This document shows, in pieces, positions 44,639 to 52,918 of a stretch of DNA of 64,000 nt (the first letter of the stretch is position 1; the number at the start of each line of letters is the position of its first letter). The stretch is from Calothrix anomala FACHB-343. Lineage in GTDB: Bacteria > Cyanobacteriota > Cyanobacteriia > Cyanobacteriales > Nostocaceae. The translations under genes were made by a program, and so were the position numbers. The stretch spans positions 1-64,000 of the forward strand of contig NZ_JACJQG010000023.1 in NCBI RefSeq assembly GCF_014696435.1, given 5' to 3'. The notes beneath the pieces are model-generated. The model was given only the letters and a program-made list of their open reading frames with translations, had not been told where the DNA came from and searched no databases.

Positions 44639-44878
44639 CTATAAATTCAGCAATCTGCAAAATTTTTTGAGTATGTCAGATAGGCGATCGCTTCCTAGTA
44701 TTTCGCCAACTTGAAGTAACACCCTGATTAAACCTAAATTCCTCAGAATATATTTTTTGAAAAACTCTAACCCGCCCTCATGAGGAAGTATTACATACAT
44801 TAGTAGGCACCCAAGTATTTCCGTAGTGCAAAGGGTGAGGGCTACTGCGAGGCTTTGACAGCTGTTTGGTAAATCCAA
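44639..44878 (-). CDS. Doubtful small open frame, 79 aa
   Basis: The C-terminal half (LRNLGLIRVLLQVGEILGSDRLSDILKKFCRLLNL, shown in part: VGEILGSDRL, DILKKF) reads like a natural amphipathic helical segment, whereas the N-terminal half is Cys-rich and unconvincing. No Shine-Dalgarno was found. It may be the remnant of a longer gene or a chance frame. Confidence 0.25.
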   Translation of the reverse strand: MDLPNSCQSLAVALTLCTTEILGCLLMYVILPHEGGLEFFKKYILRNLGLIRVLLQVGEILGSDRLSDILKKFCRLLNL

Positions 44879-45011
44879 TCGGCTTTTAGCCTTAGTTTAA
44901 AATTACACAAGCCAACTCAGTTATTGTTGAGAGCGGATGACAAATTTATCACAAATTTACCATTTGCGGCTCAATTAACCAATTGCCACTACTGATAATT
45001 AACAGCAATAA

Positions 45012-45293
45012 TTATTGATTATTATCAGCGAAATTACGTAACCGCATTAACTGGCGACGCATTTGTGGTGAAGCTTTAAACTCAGAAATTTCCTGAGCTT
45101 TGACTGATGCTTGCAAGGTTTCTAAAAAGTCATCAGAGCCTTCGGTCAAAGCATCTAACAATACCTGTAATAGCTGTTCGCGATCGCTCAAGAGACTTTT
45201 TTCCTCAATCAACCGGAATTTGAGATGGATTTCGCACTCATAAACACCTACTTCAATATTATTTATCTGGCGTGGTAAGGCTTTGGAGTTCAT
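45012..45293 (-). CDS. Npun_R1517-type heterocyst differentiation regulator
   Basis: 93 residues, soluble, beginning MNSKALPRQINNIEVGVYECEIHLKFRLIEEKSLL (in part) and ending with basic helix ASPQMRRQLMRLRNFADN. As I recall it, this matches the short protein family named after Nostoc punctiforme Npun_R1517, annotated as a heterocyst differentiation regulator; the Anabaena relative is asr1734, extra copies of which were reported to block heterocyst formation. The match is from memory and should be verified. The gene has a very long upstream region (1.14 kb) with a GTA-N8-TAC site 426 bases before the start. Confidence 0.7.
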   Translation of the reverse strand: MNSKALPRQINNIEVGVYECEIHLKFRLIEEKSLLSDREQLLQVLLDALTEGSDDFLETLQASVKAQEISEFKASPQMRRQLMRLRNFADNNQ

Positions 45294-46433
45294 AGATTTC
45301 AGGATTCCTTTATTTGGTGGTCATCGGGTTTAGGAGTTAATCTCCAGCAAAAATTCTTTAATTCTTTATATTTTCTTTTGAATCCAAAGTGTTTGAATTA
45401 AGAATTATTCTTTATTCACCACATTTGTCTTCCATTGCCATCTCCTTGAGTTTTTTCATTCAGACCTCACTCTGCTTAGGCTACTCTTCTCCTGTACCAG
45501 AGGTGGCACAAGTTAAGCCATAACTATTATTCAGTTTTTAAGATTCTATACAATAAAGTTTCTGTAAGAAGTTGTTCGAGCTTTTTAAAGGTTTTTACAT
45601 CAACTTTATCTGAACGTCAACAACAGTTTGTGATTTTACTGAAAATTTAGTGTTTTTACTTACGTGTTATCACTAAATTTTTGCTTTTTGATGAAAGCTA
45701 GAGGTAGTTTTACCATAAGTACGTAAATTTACTAGATGTACATTTATTTCATCCAACTAATTCCCGCTTTGTTGGTGTTCTGAATCAGAATTATAAACAT
45801 TGCAACAGACTAATGACAGTCTATGAAAAAATTGCGGCAAAAGTCGCAGATGTAAGGCAATGGAATATTTATCCATAAATTAAAATTGAGTTTGCTCGCT
45901 AAAGCTGTGTTCCACCCTGAGGAGACGCACTATCTTGGGAAAGCTACTGTTTGTGAAGTTAGCCTCCGGTAAACCGCCTGAGCGCAGTGGCTTCTGGTGG
46001 CGATTTCTGAAGGGATTAAATGTCTATTAGGACAAAGTTAACTAACTACTCTCAAAACAGCAACAAGTCAGTCAAATTAGCCATAAACCTTTTGCCTGTT
46101 TGCCCTAATTACCTTACCCTGATGCTGCATAAATTCTGAGGGCAAACATATTGACATTTGTCTGAATATATGATTGTTTTACCACTACAATAAGTTGAGA
46201 TTTCCACAAGAAATGAAAACAACCCACCCATCATGAAGTTGGCGGAAATTGTGTCTGCCATTTCTCGTTGAATAAACCTCCCTTACTGGAGTTATCAGCA
46301 GATGCTGTTGATGCACGCATTTTGAGCTTCTGCCTGACTAATCAAGAGGAATTGCTTTAGATGGCGGGCATTTAAGCTCTAGCATAAGGTCTACAATGAT
46401 TTCAGTGTAGTCAACCAAAATCTTACACCTTTT
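45294..46433. other. Long divergent intergenic region, 1.14 kb
   Basis: No gene. It separates the heterocyst-regulator-like gene (left) from ndhM (right) and should hold promoters of both. It contains one GTA-N8-TAC site (45719-45732). A GC-richer block at about 45908-46010, with CCACC and GGTGG ends, may fold as an RNA, but no known RNA family was recognised. Confidence 0.45.
45719..45732 (-). promoter_or_regulatory. Candidate NtcA box
   Basis: GTACGTAAATTTAC fits GTA-N8-TAC exactly. It lies 426 bases upstream of the heterocyst-regulator-like gene. No TAN3T box follows at the proper 22-23 base distance on either strand, and such sites are expected by chance about once in 4 kb, so support is weak. 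Confidence 0.3.
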
Positions 46434-46790
46434 ATGGACAACCCGACGCTGCTCAAGTCTACAACTAGGCATATTCGCATTTTTGCGGCAGAACTTGACC
46501 AGGATGGCGAACTACTTCCCAGTAATCAGGTCTTAACTTTAGATGTTGACCCAGATAATGAATTTAACTGGAATGAAGATGCCCTACAAAAGATTTATCG
46601 CAAGTTTGATGAACTAGTAGAAGCATCTAGTGGCGCTGATTTAACGGACTACAACTTACGTCGCGTTGGTTCCGACCTAGAGCATTATTTGCGATCGCTC
46701 TTGCAAAAAGGCGAAATCAGCTACAATCTGCAAAGTCGCGTCACTAACTACAGCATGGGACTTCCCCAAGTAGCAGTTGACGATAAGTAA
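46434..46790 (+). CDS. ndhM: NAD(P)H-quinone oxidoreductase subunit M
   Basis: 118 residues that match cyanobacterial NdhM along the full length: STTRHIRIFAAELDQDGELLP, TLDVDPDNEFNWNEDALQKIY, GADLTDYNLRRVGSDLEHYLRSLL and the C-terminal VTNYSMGLPQ. NdhM is one of the oxygenic-photosynthesis-specific subunits of the NDH-1 complex; it sits on the cytoplasmic arm, where ferredoxin delivers electrons for cyclic electron flow and respiration. Stands alone. Confidence 0.95.
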   Translation: MDNPTLLKSTTRHIRIFAAELDQDGELLPSNQVLTLDVDPDNEFNWNEDALQKIYRKFDELVEASSGADLTDYNLRRVGSDLEHYLRSLLQKGEISYNLQSRVTNYSMGLPQVAVDDK

Positions 46791-47725
46791 TCAAGTCCAA
46801 AGTTAAGCTGTGACGCATTTAAAGTGGATATTTCGCACTCAGGTTGTCAAAAGTCCAGAGTTTAGGGTCAAAAGCCAGCTTGGACTTTTGACTCTTGACC
46901 CTGGACAGCCCTAAGGCGAAGATATTTGATCTAAGTGCGTAACAACTTACTTATAATTTTTTGTATCTCTTGATTCATTAGGGCATTGGGTAACAATGCC
47001 CTAATCTTATATCTGGCTTGTATCTGCTAATATTCTTGATGAAGGCAGGAAATTCTGAAGTCGCAAATTTTACCGCCAAAACATCACTAGTGAGAGCCTG
47101 TAATGATGCCAGAAAAATCAACAATCAATGACAAAGCGCCCAATCTTGTGCCAACTTTGCTGTGAGAAGGTTACCAAAATTTACTTTCTACAGACAGCCA
47201 GGGCTAATAACGCCTAAGCCAGACAGTAAAAATGCTCAATCGGCTTTTTACTTTTTGCGATCGATGACTGCAATATTTCTTAAAATTCCGGCAGCGATTA
47301 ATTATTTGATATATATATTTAGCTATCTTAATTCTTAATTAAAGTTAATTCCTAGCTTGTAAATTATAAACTAAAGAAATACCAGCACGATCTGCCTATT
47401 GTTAATCAAATCATTCAACAATAGTCAGCAATAGCGTGATGCTGGGGTTAAACTTTGGTGACAGGGTGAAAATTCATTGTGCGGATTGTGGAGACAAGAA
47501 AGTGATAGAGGTTATAGAGGCTATGATGGGGCTGTAGGTTTGACTGAGGAGTAAGTTGTTTGAATAAGTAGATCGTAGAATCATTAAGTTTTAGCACTGC
47601 GATCCACCAGCTAAAATCATTGAACCAAAGTGTTGCATATACCAGGTTCAAAAAACACGAGCGGTCTAGACGGTCGCTGCCAATGCTGTTGAAGAAATTG
47701 CCAATTGCCGATCGGTGAAAAAACT
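46791..47725. other. Intergenic region, 935 bases
   Basis: No gene. An inverted repeat at about 46847-46907 (GTCCAGAGT...AAAGTCCA-type arms around TTTGACTCTTGACC) lies after ndhM and may end its transcript. A HIP1-like GCGATCGATG lies at 47258. The rest is AT-rich; a short minus-strand frame at 47448-47651 is not credible. Confidence 0.45.
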
Positions 47726-50014
47726 ATGGAAAATGATGCTCCCACGCTCTACTGCCCAAATGAACTTTGTCAATCTCCCAATCCCCTGACCCATAAGTTT
47801 TGCTTGCGGTGTTCTACAGCTATACCTAAGCGCTATCTTTGGGTGCAGGGTGAAGGCTTGAGTTTTGCCACCCCAGGAGAGATATTAGGCGATCGCTATT
47901 TAGTTATAGATCGCTCTGTGGTCTTAGATATCAGACCGGGGTTAGTTCCTGAGACACCAGAATTAGAGAGTTTGTCTGTAATTAGACCTTATTTGCGGCT
48001 CATACCTTATCGCGTACAAGTGCCCCAGGTGTATGGAGTTATACCGCCCATTGAGGGACGCTCTCAACAAGAAATATTACTTTTAGAAAAACCGCCAATA
48101 TTTACCGATAGTACAGGGCGACAAGTCCAACTCTACCCGAATTTAATCGCCGCTTGGGGTAATGCTAGTTCTATACGCCAACTGCACTGGCTGTGGCAAT
48201 TAGCTAATCTGTGGCAACCACTGTTAAGTGAAGGTGTGGCGACAACTATACTTAAACCAGATTTAATTAGAGTAGAAGGTACTTTAGTCCGCTTGTTAGA
48301 TTTGCATTCTGACGCTGGTATCCAGCCGAGTTTATCGGAATTAGGGAAATTTTGGCAGCAGTTAGAGCAGACAGCAAAACCAGCCATAGCGGAATTTATT
48401 CACAAAATTAGTAGTTCTTTAATAGCAGAAGAAATAAATTCAGCCGAACAATTAATTGCAGCATTAGATCGAGGACTAGGTCAATTAGGGCGATCGCAAA
48501 CCTCTAATATTAAAATTTTTACCAAAACCGATACAGGCCCCAGTCGCCAACGCAATGAAGATGCTTGTTATCCTCTCAGTGGGACTTTAGTTACCAAACC
48601 GCCTCAATCTACAGCCTTAGCCATTGTCTGTGATGGAATTGGCGGTCATGAAGGTGGTAATGTGGCTTCAAATTTAGCCATTGAAACAATTCAACAGCAG
48701 GTACAGCGACTCACACAAGTTCCGGCCGATCATATCGATCCTTCAATGCTGCTAACTGACTTAGAATCGGCGGTAGCAGTCGTCAATGATAAAATTAGCC
48801 AGCGCAACGACAGCGAAAATCGCCAAGGTCGTCAACGCATGGGTACAACTATCGTCATGGCATTACCCATTGGTCATGAAATTTATATTACCCATGTGGG
48901 TGATAGTCGTGCCTATTGGATTACCCGCCAAGGTTGCTATCAAGTTACCCTAGATGATGATGTTGCCTCCCGCGAAGTTAGGTTAGGCTATGCTCTCTAT
49001 CGAGAAGCCATACAACAAAGTGGTTCTGGTTCCTTAGTCCAAGCCTTAGGGATGAGTCCTAGTACATCACTTCATCCCACCGCCCAGAGGTTTATTCTCG
49101 ATGAAGATGCTGTATTTTTACTCACATCCGATGGCTTAAGTGATTTTGACCGGATCGAAGATTATTGGGAAACAGAAATCTTACCCATTCTCAAAGCCGA
49201 AGCAGATATTGCTAGCGTGGCAGAGAAATTAGTCGAAATCGCCAATACTAAAAATGGTCACGATAATGTCACCATTGCTTTAGTACATTATCAGGCGAAA
49301 TATACAGAACCAGATTTAAGTATAACAGCCATCATCCCGGAAAGCTCATTTGTTGGTAATTCTACTGAACCATATCCGACAACAGCACAGCCGAATTTAG
49401 TCAGCAATCCCAACAATAAAACCAAAGTTATTCCTGATGAATACAAGCGGCGTAACGGCTTTGCTCAACTACCGCTACAGTTGATTGTACCTTTAATGTT
49501 GGTGACGATAGTTGGTAGTTTGGGATACTTAGTCATGCAATTACGCCAGGGGAAACAGCAAATTGCTACTACTAGCCCCAGCCCTAATTCACAGCCAAAT
49601 CCCAATCCATCGCCAACAGAGCGAACCATTGATAATCTGGCGGCAGGTTGGGTAATTCAAACTAACAAAGAAATACAAAGAGAAACGACCAAAGAAAAGT
49701 TACCTCAAGGTTTTTTTCAAGTAATTGATAAAAAACCTATTTCTGTAGATGGTCAACCAGGTGACTTTTTGGTGGATTTCCGAGTCTGTCCAAATAATGA
49801 AGAAACCCAAAATACAGTCCCAGAAAATCCTTCGGCTTCATCAGTACCCCCTAAAAAAGTCAAGATTAGACTATCTCAACTTAAACTTTCAGCAGCCGCC
49901 TCTGATTTGACTGTCTTAAAAGCAGATGACCCAAATCCATGTGTCTCCAACAAGCCAGAGCCAACAAATCAGCCACCTGTAACTAAACCACAAGCCGACG
50001 GTGATGCAACTTAG
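47726..50014 (+). CDS. Zinc-ribbon PP2C-type serine/threonine phosphatase with membrane anchor
   Basis: 762 residues from the ATG at 47726 (the TTG at 47705 is also in frame). Domains in order: a zinc ribbon (CPNELC ... CLRC, residues 9-33); about 220 residues related to the degenerate kinase-like part of cyanobacterial PP2C proteins (GDRYLVIDR, LLEKPPIF); a PP2C phosphatase (about 265-520) with intact metal-site motifs DTGPSRQRNEDA, CDGIGGHEGG, THVGDSRAYW, LLTSDGLSD and GHDNVTIAL; one membrane helix near residue 585; and a Pro/Asn-rich outer part. It would remove phosphate from Ser/Thr of target proteins. A CHAT-FHA gene follows 129 bases downstream. Confidence 0.88.
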   Translation: MENDAPTLYCPNELCQSPNPLTHKFCLRCSTAIPKRYLWVQGEGLSFATPGEILGDRYLVIDRSVVLDIRPGLVPETPELESLSVIRPYLRLIPYRVQVPQVYGVIPPIEGRSQQEILLLEKPPIFTDSTGRQVQLYPNLIAAWGNASSIRQLHWLWQLANLWQPLLSEGVATTILKPDLIRVEGTLVRLLDLHSDAGIQPSLSELGKFWQQLEQTAKPAIAEFIHKISSSLIAEEINSAEQLIAALDRGLGQLGRSQTSNIKIFTKTDTGPSRQRNEDACYPLSGTLVTKPPQSTALAIVCDGIGGHEGGNVASNLAIETIQQQVQRLTQVPADHIDPSMLLTDLESAVAVVNDKISQRNDSENRQGRQRMGTTIVMALPIGHEIYITHVGDSRAYWITRQGCYQVTLDDDVASREVRLGYALYREAIQQSGSGSLVQALGMSPSTSLHPTAQRFILDEDAVFLLTSDGLSDFDRIEDYWETEILPILKAEADIASVAEKLVEIANTKNGHDNVTIALVHYQAKYTEPDLSITAIIPESSFVGNSTEPYPTTAQPNLVSNPNNKTKVIPDEYKRRNGFAQLPLQLIVPLMLVTIVGSLGYLVMQLRQGKQQIATTSPSPNSQPNPNPSPTERTIDNLAAGWVIQTNKEIQRETTKEKLPQGFFQVIDKKPISVDGQPGDFLVDFRVCPNNEETQNTVPENPSASSVPPKKVKIRLSQLKLSAAASDLTVLKADDPNPCVSNKPEPTNQPPVTKPQADGDAT

Positions 50015-50143
50015 TGGAATTGCGCCATAAACTGATAAAACCTGAAATAATACAGGTAGTAACCAAAATCAAAAACTGCCAAGGTAAAGACTTTTACCTG
50101 GAAAAACTGTTATTGAAAATAATTGTTTTCACATTTAAGTTTA

Positions 50144-51739
50144 ATGACTTCATTGCCATGCCTGAACCTGGCGATCGCTCGTTTGACCAACACTGGCACA
50201 GATAATTTCGCCATTTGGGTAGTTAAAGCGCCTTATCCTAGTGGCTATGTTTTGCATGACTGTATATGGCCAGTTGAACTCTCTCAAGTTTGGCAAGAAT
50301 GGCAGGAAATGTTCGGAGGTGATAACCCTTTAAATATTGCTTCTGGTGCATCCCTCCCACAGAAAGCCCCATTACCAATAAATTTGACTTCATCCCCTTC
50401 AGGGCAAACAGCAGGTTATAGCAGTCGTCTGATGCAATACTTGGGAATGAGTCTGTGGCGCTGGTTATTTGACGGGCCAATTCTCGGTAGTTTAGAACGC
50501 AGTCGGGGTATAGCTATGGGACAGCATACTCGGTTGCGCTTTCGCTTAGAAATTCGCGATCCGGATTTAATTGCCTTACCTTGGGAAATTATGCAGCGTG
50601 AAGCCGGTCAATCGGTAATGTCGCTGTCACAAGATTTACTCTTTAGCCGAACTACGAGTGAAGTTGAATCATTACCGCCTTTACGTATAGAACAGACGCT
50701 GAAAATTCTGTTGGTATTAGGCGAAAATGAAAATAAAAATCTGCAACTAGAAAAAGAAGCAGAAATTTTAAAACAAACTCTGACTAAAGCAGGGCCTTTA
50801 GGTAGTTATTCTCAGGGATATGCACCATGTATGGTAACTACATTGCTGCAACCCCAACCACAGGAATTAATTCAAGAATTAGAAACTAAAGCATACAATG
50901 TCTTTTTCTATGCCGGTCATGGTTTACCCGATCCAGACGGGGGTTTACTATTTTTACGACCGGGGATGACTCTTAATGGCATAGAATTAGCTCAGGTATT
51001 GACTCGCAATGGTGTGAAATTAGCAGTGTTTAATGCTTGTTGGTTAGCAAGACCGGCAGCGGTTAATCAACAAGCCATACCTTCTAGCAGTTTGGCAGAA
51101 GTGTTAATTCGTCATGGTGTACCGGCAGTTTTGGGAATGCGAGATGAGATTGCGGATGCGGAAAGCCACAGTTTTATTCAAGCTTTTACCGAAGCATTGC
51201 GATCGCGTAAATCCATCGATGAAGCTGTCGCCCAAGCTAGACAACATTTGTTAACAGTATATAGGTTTAATCAACCAGCCTGGACTTTACCAGTTCTCTA
51301 TCTCCATCCTGATTTTGATGGCGAACTCATTAAAAGTTTTGATGAAGGAATTACCGAACTACCAGATACGACAATTCCGAGTATAATTGCTTCGGTACCT
51401 ACAGCTTCGTTGCGATCGCTGGCAGTACCAGATAAAACTTGCTTGTTGCGTTCTGGTGTCACCCGCATTGGTCGGACTAAAGACAACGATCTTGTCATTC
51501 CCGAACCTTCTGTGTCTAAACGCCATGCGGAAATTTTATGTCGGAATACTTTTAGCGGGACAAATCCAGTTAGAACTTATTATTTACAAGATTTATCTAC
51601 CTACGGTACAACCTGGGTTTCTAGTTCTAATGGCTGGCAACAAATCCTCCGCGAGGAAGTACCTTTAACCTCAGGAATGCAGTTAAAGTTTGGGAGTTCC
51701 AGAGGTGAAACTTGGGAGTTTATTATTGAAGACTCCTAA
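50144..51739 (+). CDS. CHAT (caspase-like) protease fused to an FHA domain
   Basis: 531 residues from the ATG at 50144; the frame is open back to a TTG at 50123. The N-terminal 130 residues (LNLAIARLTNTGTDNFAIWVVKAPYPSGYV) are a cyanobacterial CHAT-associated region. The CHAT domain (about 140-400) has the catalytic pair His259 in FFYAGHGLPD and Cys299 in AVFNACWLA, and ends with SFIQAFTEALRSRKSIDEAV and WTLPVLYLHPDF. An FHA domain (about 430-525) carries TRIGRTKDND, SVSKRHAEIL and DLSTYGTTWV, the usual phosphothreonine-binding residues. So a protease domain is coupled to a phosphopeptide reader, next to a PP2C phosphatase gene. The substrate is unknown. Confidence 0.88.
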   Translation: MTSLPCLNLAIARLTNTGTDNFAIWVVKAPYPSGYVLHDCIWPVELSQVWQEWQEMFGGDNPLNIASGASLPQKAPLPINLTSSPSGQTAGYSSRLMQYLGMSLWRWLFDGPILGSLERSRGIAMGQHTRLRFRLEIRDPDLIALPWEIMQREAGQSVMSLSQDLLFSRTTSEVESLPPLRIEQTLKILLVLGENENKNLQLEKEAEILKQTLTKAGPLGSYSQGYAPCMVTTLLQPQPQELIQELETKAYNVFFYAGHGLPDPDGGLLFLRPGMTLNGIELAQVLTRNGVKLAVFNACWLARPAAVNQQAIPSSSLAEVLIRHGVPAVLGMRDEIADAESHSFIQAFTEALRSRKSIDEAVAQARQHLLTVYRFNQPAWTLPVLYLHPDFDGELIKSFDEGITELPDTTIPSIIASVPTASLRSLAVPDKTCLLRSGVTRIGRTKDNDLVIPEPSVSKRHAEILCRNTFSGTNPVRTYYLQDLSTYGTTWVSSSNGWQQILREEVPLTSGMQLKFGSSRGETWEFIIEDS

Positions 51740-51973
51740 TTAGTTCATACACCTAACGTGTTTTGATTTCTTGTCAAGACAGGAGTGATTTATGTAGTTT
51801 GTGTAAATCCAAATTACTAATCGCATTTCAATGATTATCCAAAAAATAACAGCCTGAAAAAATAGTTTCATCCTCAGCAAATTTCATTTGATTTTTGCGG
51901 AAATGGAATAAGAACAGTTGTAGCTGTCAATACCGCTAAATAATCAACTCAATCATCAACTCGGAGGCGACAA

Positions 51974-52612
51974 ATGATTAACAATATTAACAACTCAGCT
52001 AATTTTACTTCTTCACCATCTCAAGTCGAATTAGATTTCCTCGCCGCTTTACTAGAAGTAGAAGATGCAACTTACCCTTGGAACCCTGCTGATAGTGAAT
52101 CAGATGCTTATTTTTGCGCTTTAGAACAGCAGTTTCTCAGTGATGAGTTATGGGACGAACAAGAGCTAAATACGCGATCGCATGGTTTTTACCAACAACT
52201 TGATACACTATGGCCAGAAGATGCGACTGATTCCCCGGAACAAGCTAATAGCAGTCAGACTTTATTCGCTAATCTCCAAGCAGCTTTTGCCGCAGCCATA
52301 CCCCAAGAATGGCTAAATAACATTGCCCAAAAAGCCACTGAGATGTTTACCTCCCAGCAATCTCTTGGCGAGCAATTAGTGGAGTGTGTTCAAGGAGTGT
52401 TACCAACTTGGGCAGCAGAAGATCTCTTAGTTTTAGCCCGTCCTTATGCCTATGCTATGCGTAGCGGAGAACCACATAACCCAGGATCTGTGATGAGTAA
52501 ATTTGAAAATAAGGAATGGGAAAGTTTATCCGATGTCGAGCGAGCAAAGGTTAGTTTAGCGATTTCTTACTATGCTCTGACCCAACTTCACAGCTTTCAG
52601 TCAGAATCCTAA
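51974..52612 (+). CDS. Unrecognised acidic protein downstream of the CHAT-FHA gene, 212 aa
   Basis: Start supported by CGGAGGCGA just upstream. Composition is acidic (many Glu/Asp in residues 15-90), then a helical part with AAFAAAIPQEWLNNIAQKATEMFTSQQ and a C-terminal LVLARPYAYAMRSGEPH and WESLSDVERAKVSLAISYYAL. No signal peptide or membrane segment. It is on the same strand as the CHAT-FHA gene, 234 bases after it, and could be its substrate, inhibitor or regulator. I do not recognise the family. Confidence 0.65.
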   Translation: MINNINNSANFTSSPSQVELDFLAALLEVEDATYPWNPADSESDAYFCALEQQFLSDELWDEQELNTRSHGFYQQLDTLWPEDATDSPEQANSSQTLFANLQAAFAAAIPQEWLNNIAQKATEMFTSQQSLGEQLVECVQGVLPTWAAEDLLVLARPYAYAMRSGEPHNPGSVMSKFENKEWESLSDVERAKVSLAISYYALTQLHSFQSES

Positions 52613-52668
52613 ATCAGTTGTCTTTTATCCTTTAGGGGTCAGTTAATTCAGGCGACTTCTTGCTTTTG

Positions 52669-52713
52669 CCCGCACTCGACGCTTGTATTGCGGGTCTTAT
52701 ACTTTTTTTCTCG
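52669..52713 (+). terminator. Rho-independent terminator-like hairpin
   Basis: Stem CCCGCA / TGCGGG with a 14-base loop, followed after nine bases by a run of seven T. It ends the PP2C/CHAT-FHA/212-aa transcript. Confidence 0.6.
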
Positions 52714-52798
52714 TTATTTTTAAAGACAATTTCCCTAGTATAATTCCAACTATAGGCTGATTGCGGAAGCAGCGCTATCTATCTCAAGGTAGAAAAGA

Positions 52799-52870
52799 GT
52801 CAATGGTCAATGGTCAATGGTCAATAGTCAATGGTCAATAGTCAATGGTCAATGGTCAATGGTCAATAGT
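52799..52870. repeat. Tandem repeat, TCAATGG/TCAATAG heptamers
   Basis: About ten copies. A CTTGTCC/CTTGTCT array of roughly five more units follows directly to 52905. Confidence 0.95.
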
Positions 52871-52918
52871 CCCCCTTGTCTCCCTTGTCCTCCTTGTCCT
52901 CCTCTTCTCCCTCCTCCC

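Larger units (their letters stand above)
44394..45011. other. Intergenic region, about 620 bases
   Basis: Holds one degenerate and one intact GACGCGAT palindrome (44468-44511), a HIP1-containing stretch and a 79-codon minus-strand frame of doubtful coding value (separate entry). Confidence 0.5.
52613..52918. other. Convergent intergenic region with terminator and repeats
   Basis: Holds a hairpin terminator (52669-52713) and then about 120 bases of TCAATGG and CTTGTCC tandem repeats up to the stop codon of the FHA-PrsW gene. Confidence 0.7.

Noticed and set aside
47448-47651. 67-codon minus-strand frame
   Set aside because: Composition not protein-like, no start signal; falls in AT-rich intergenic sequence.
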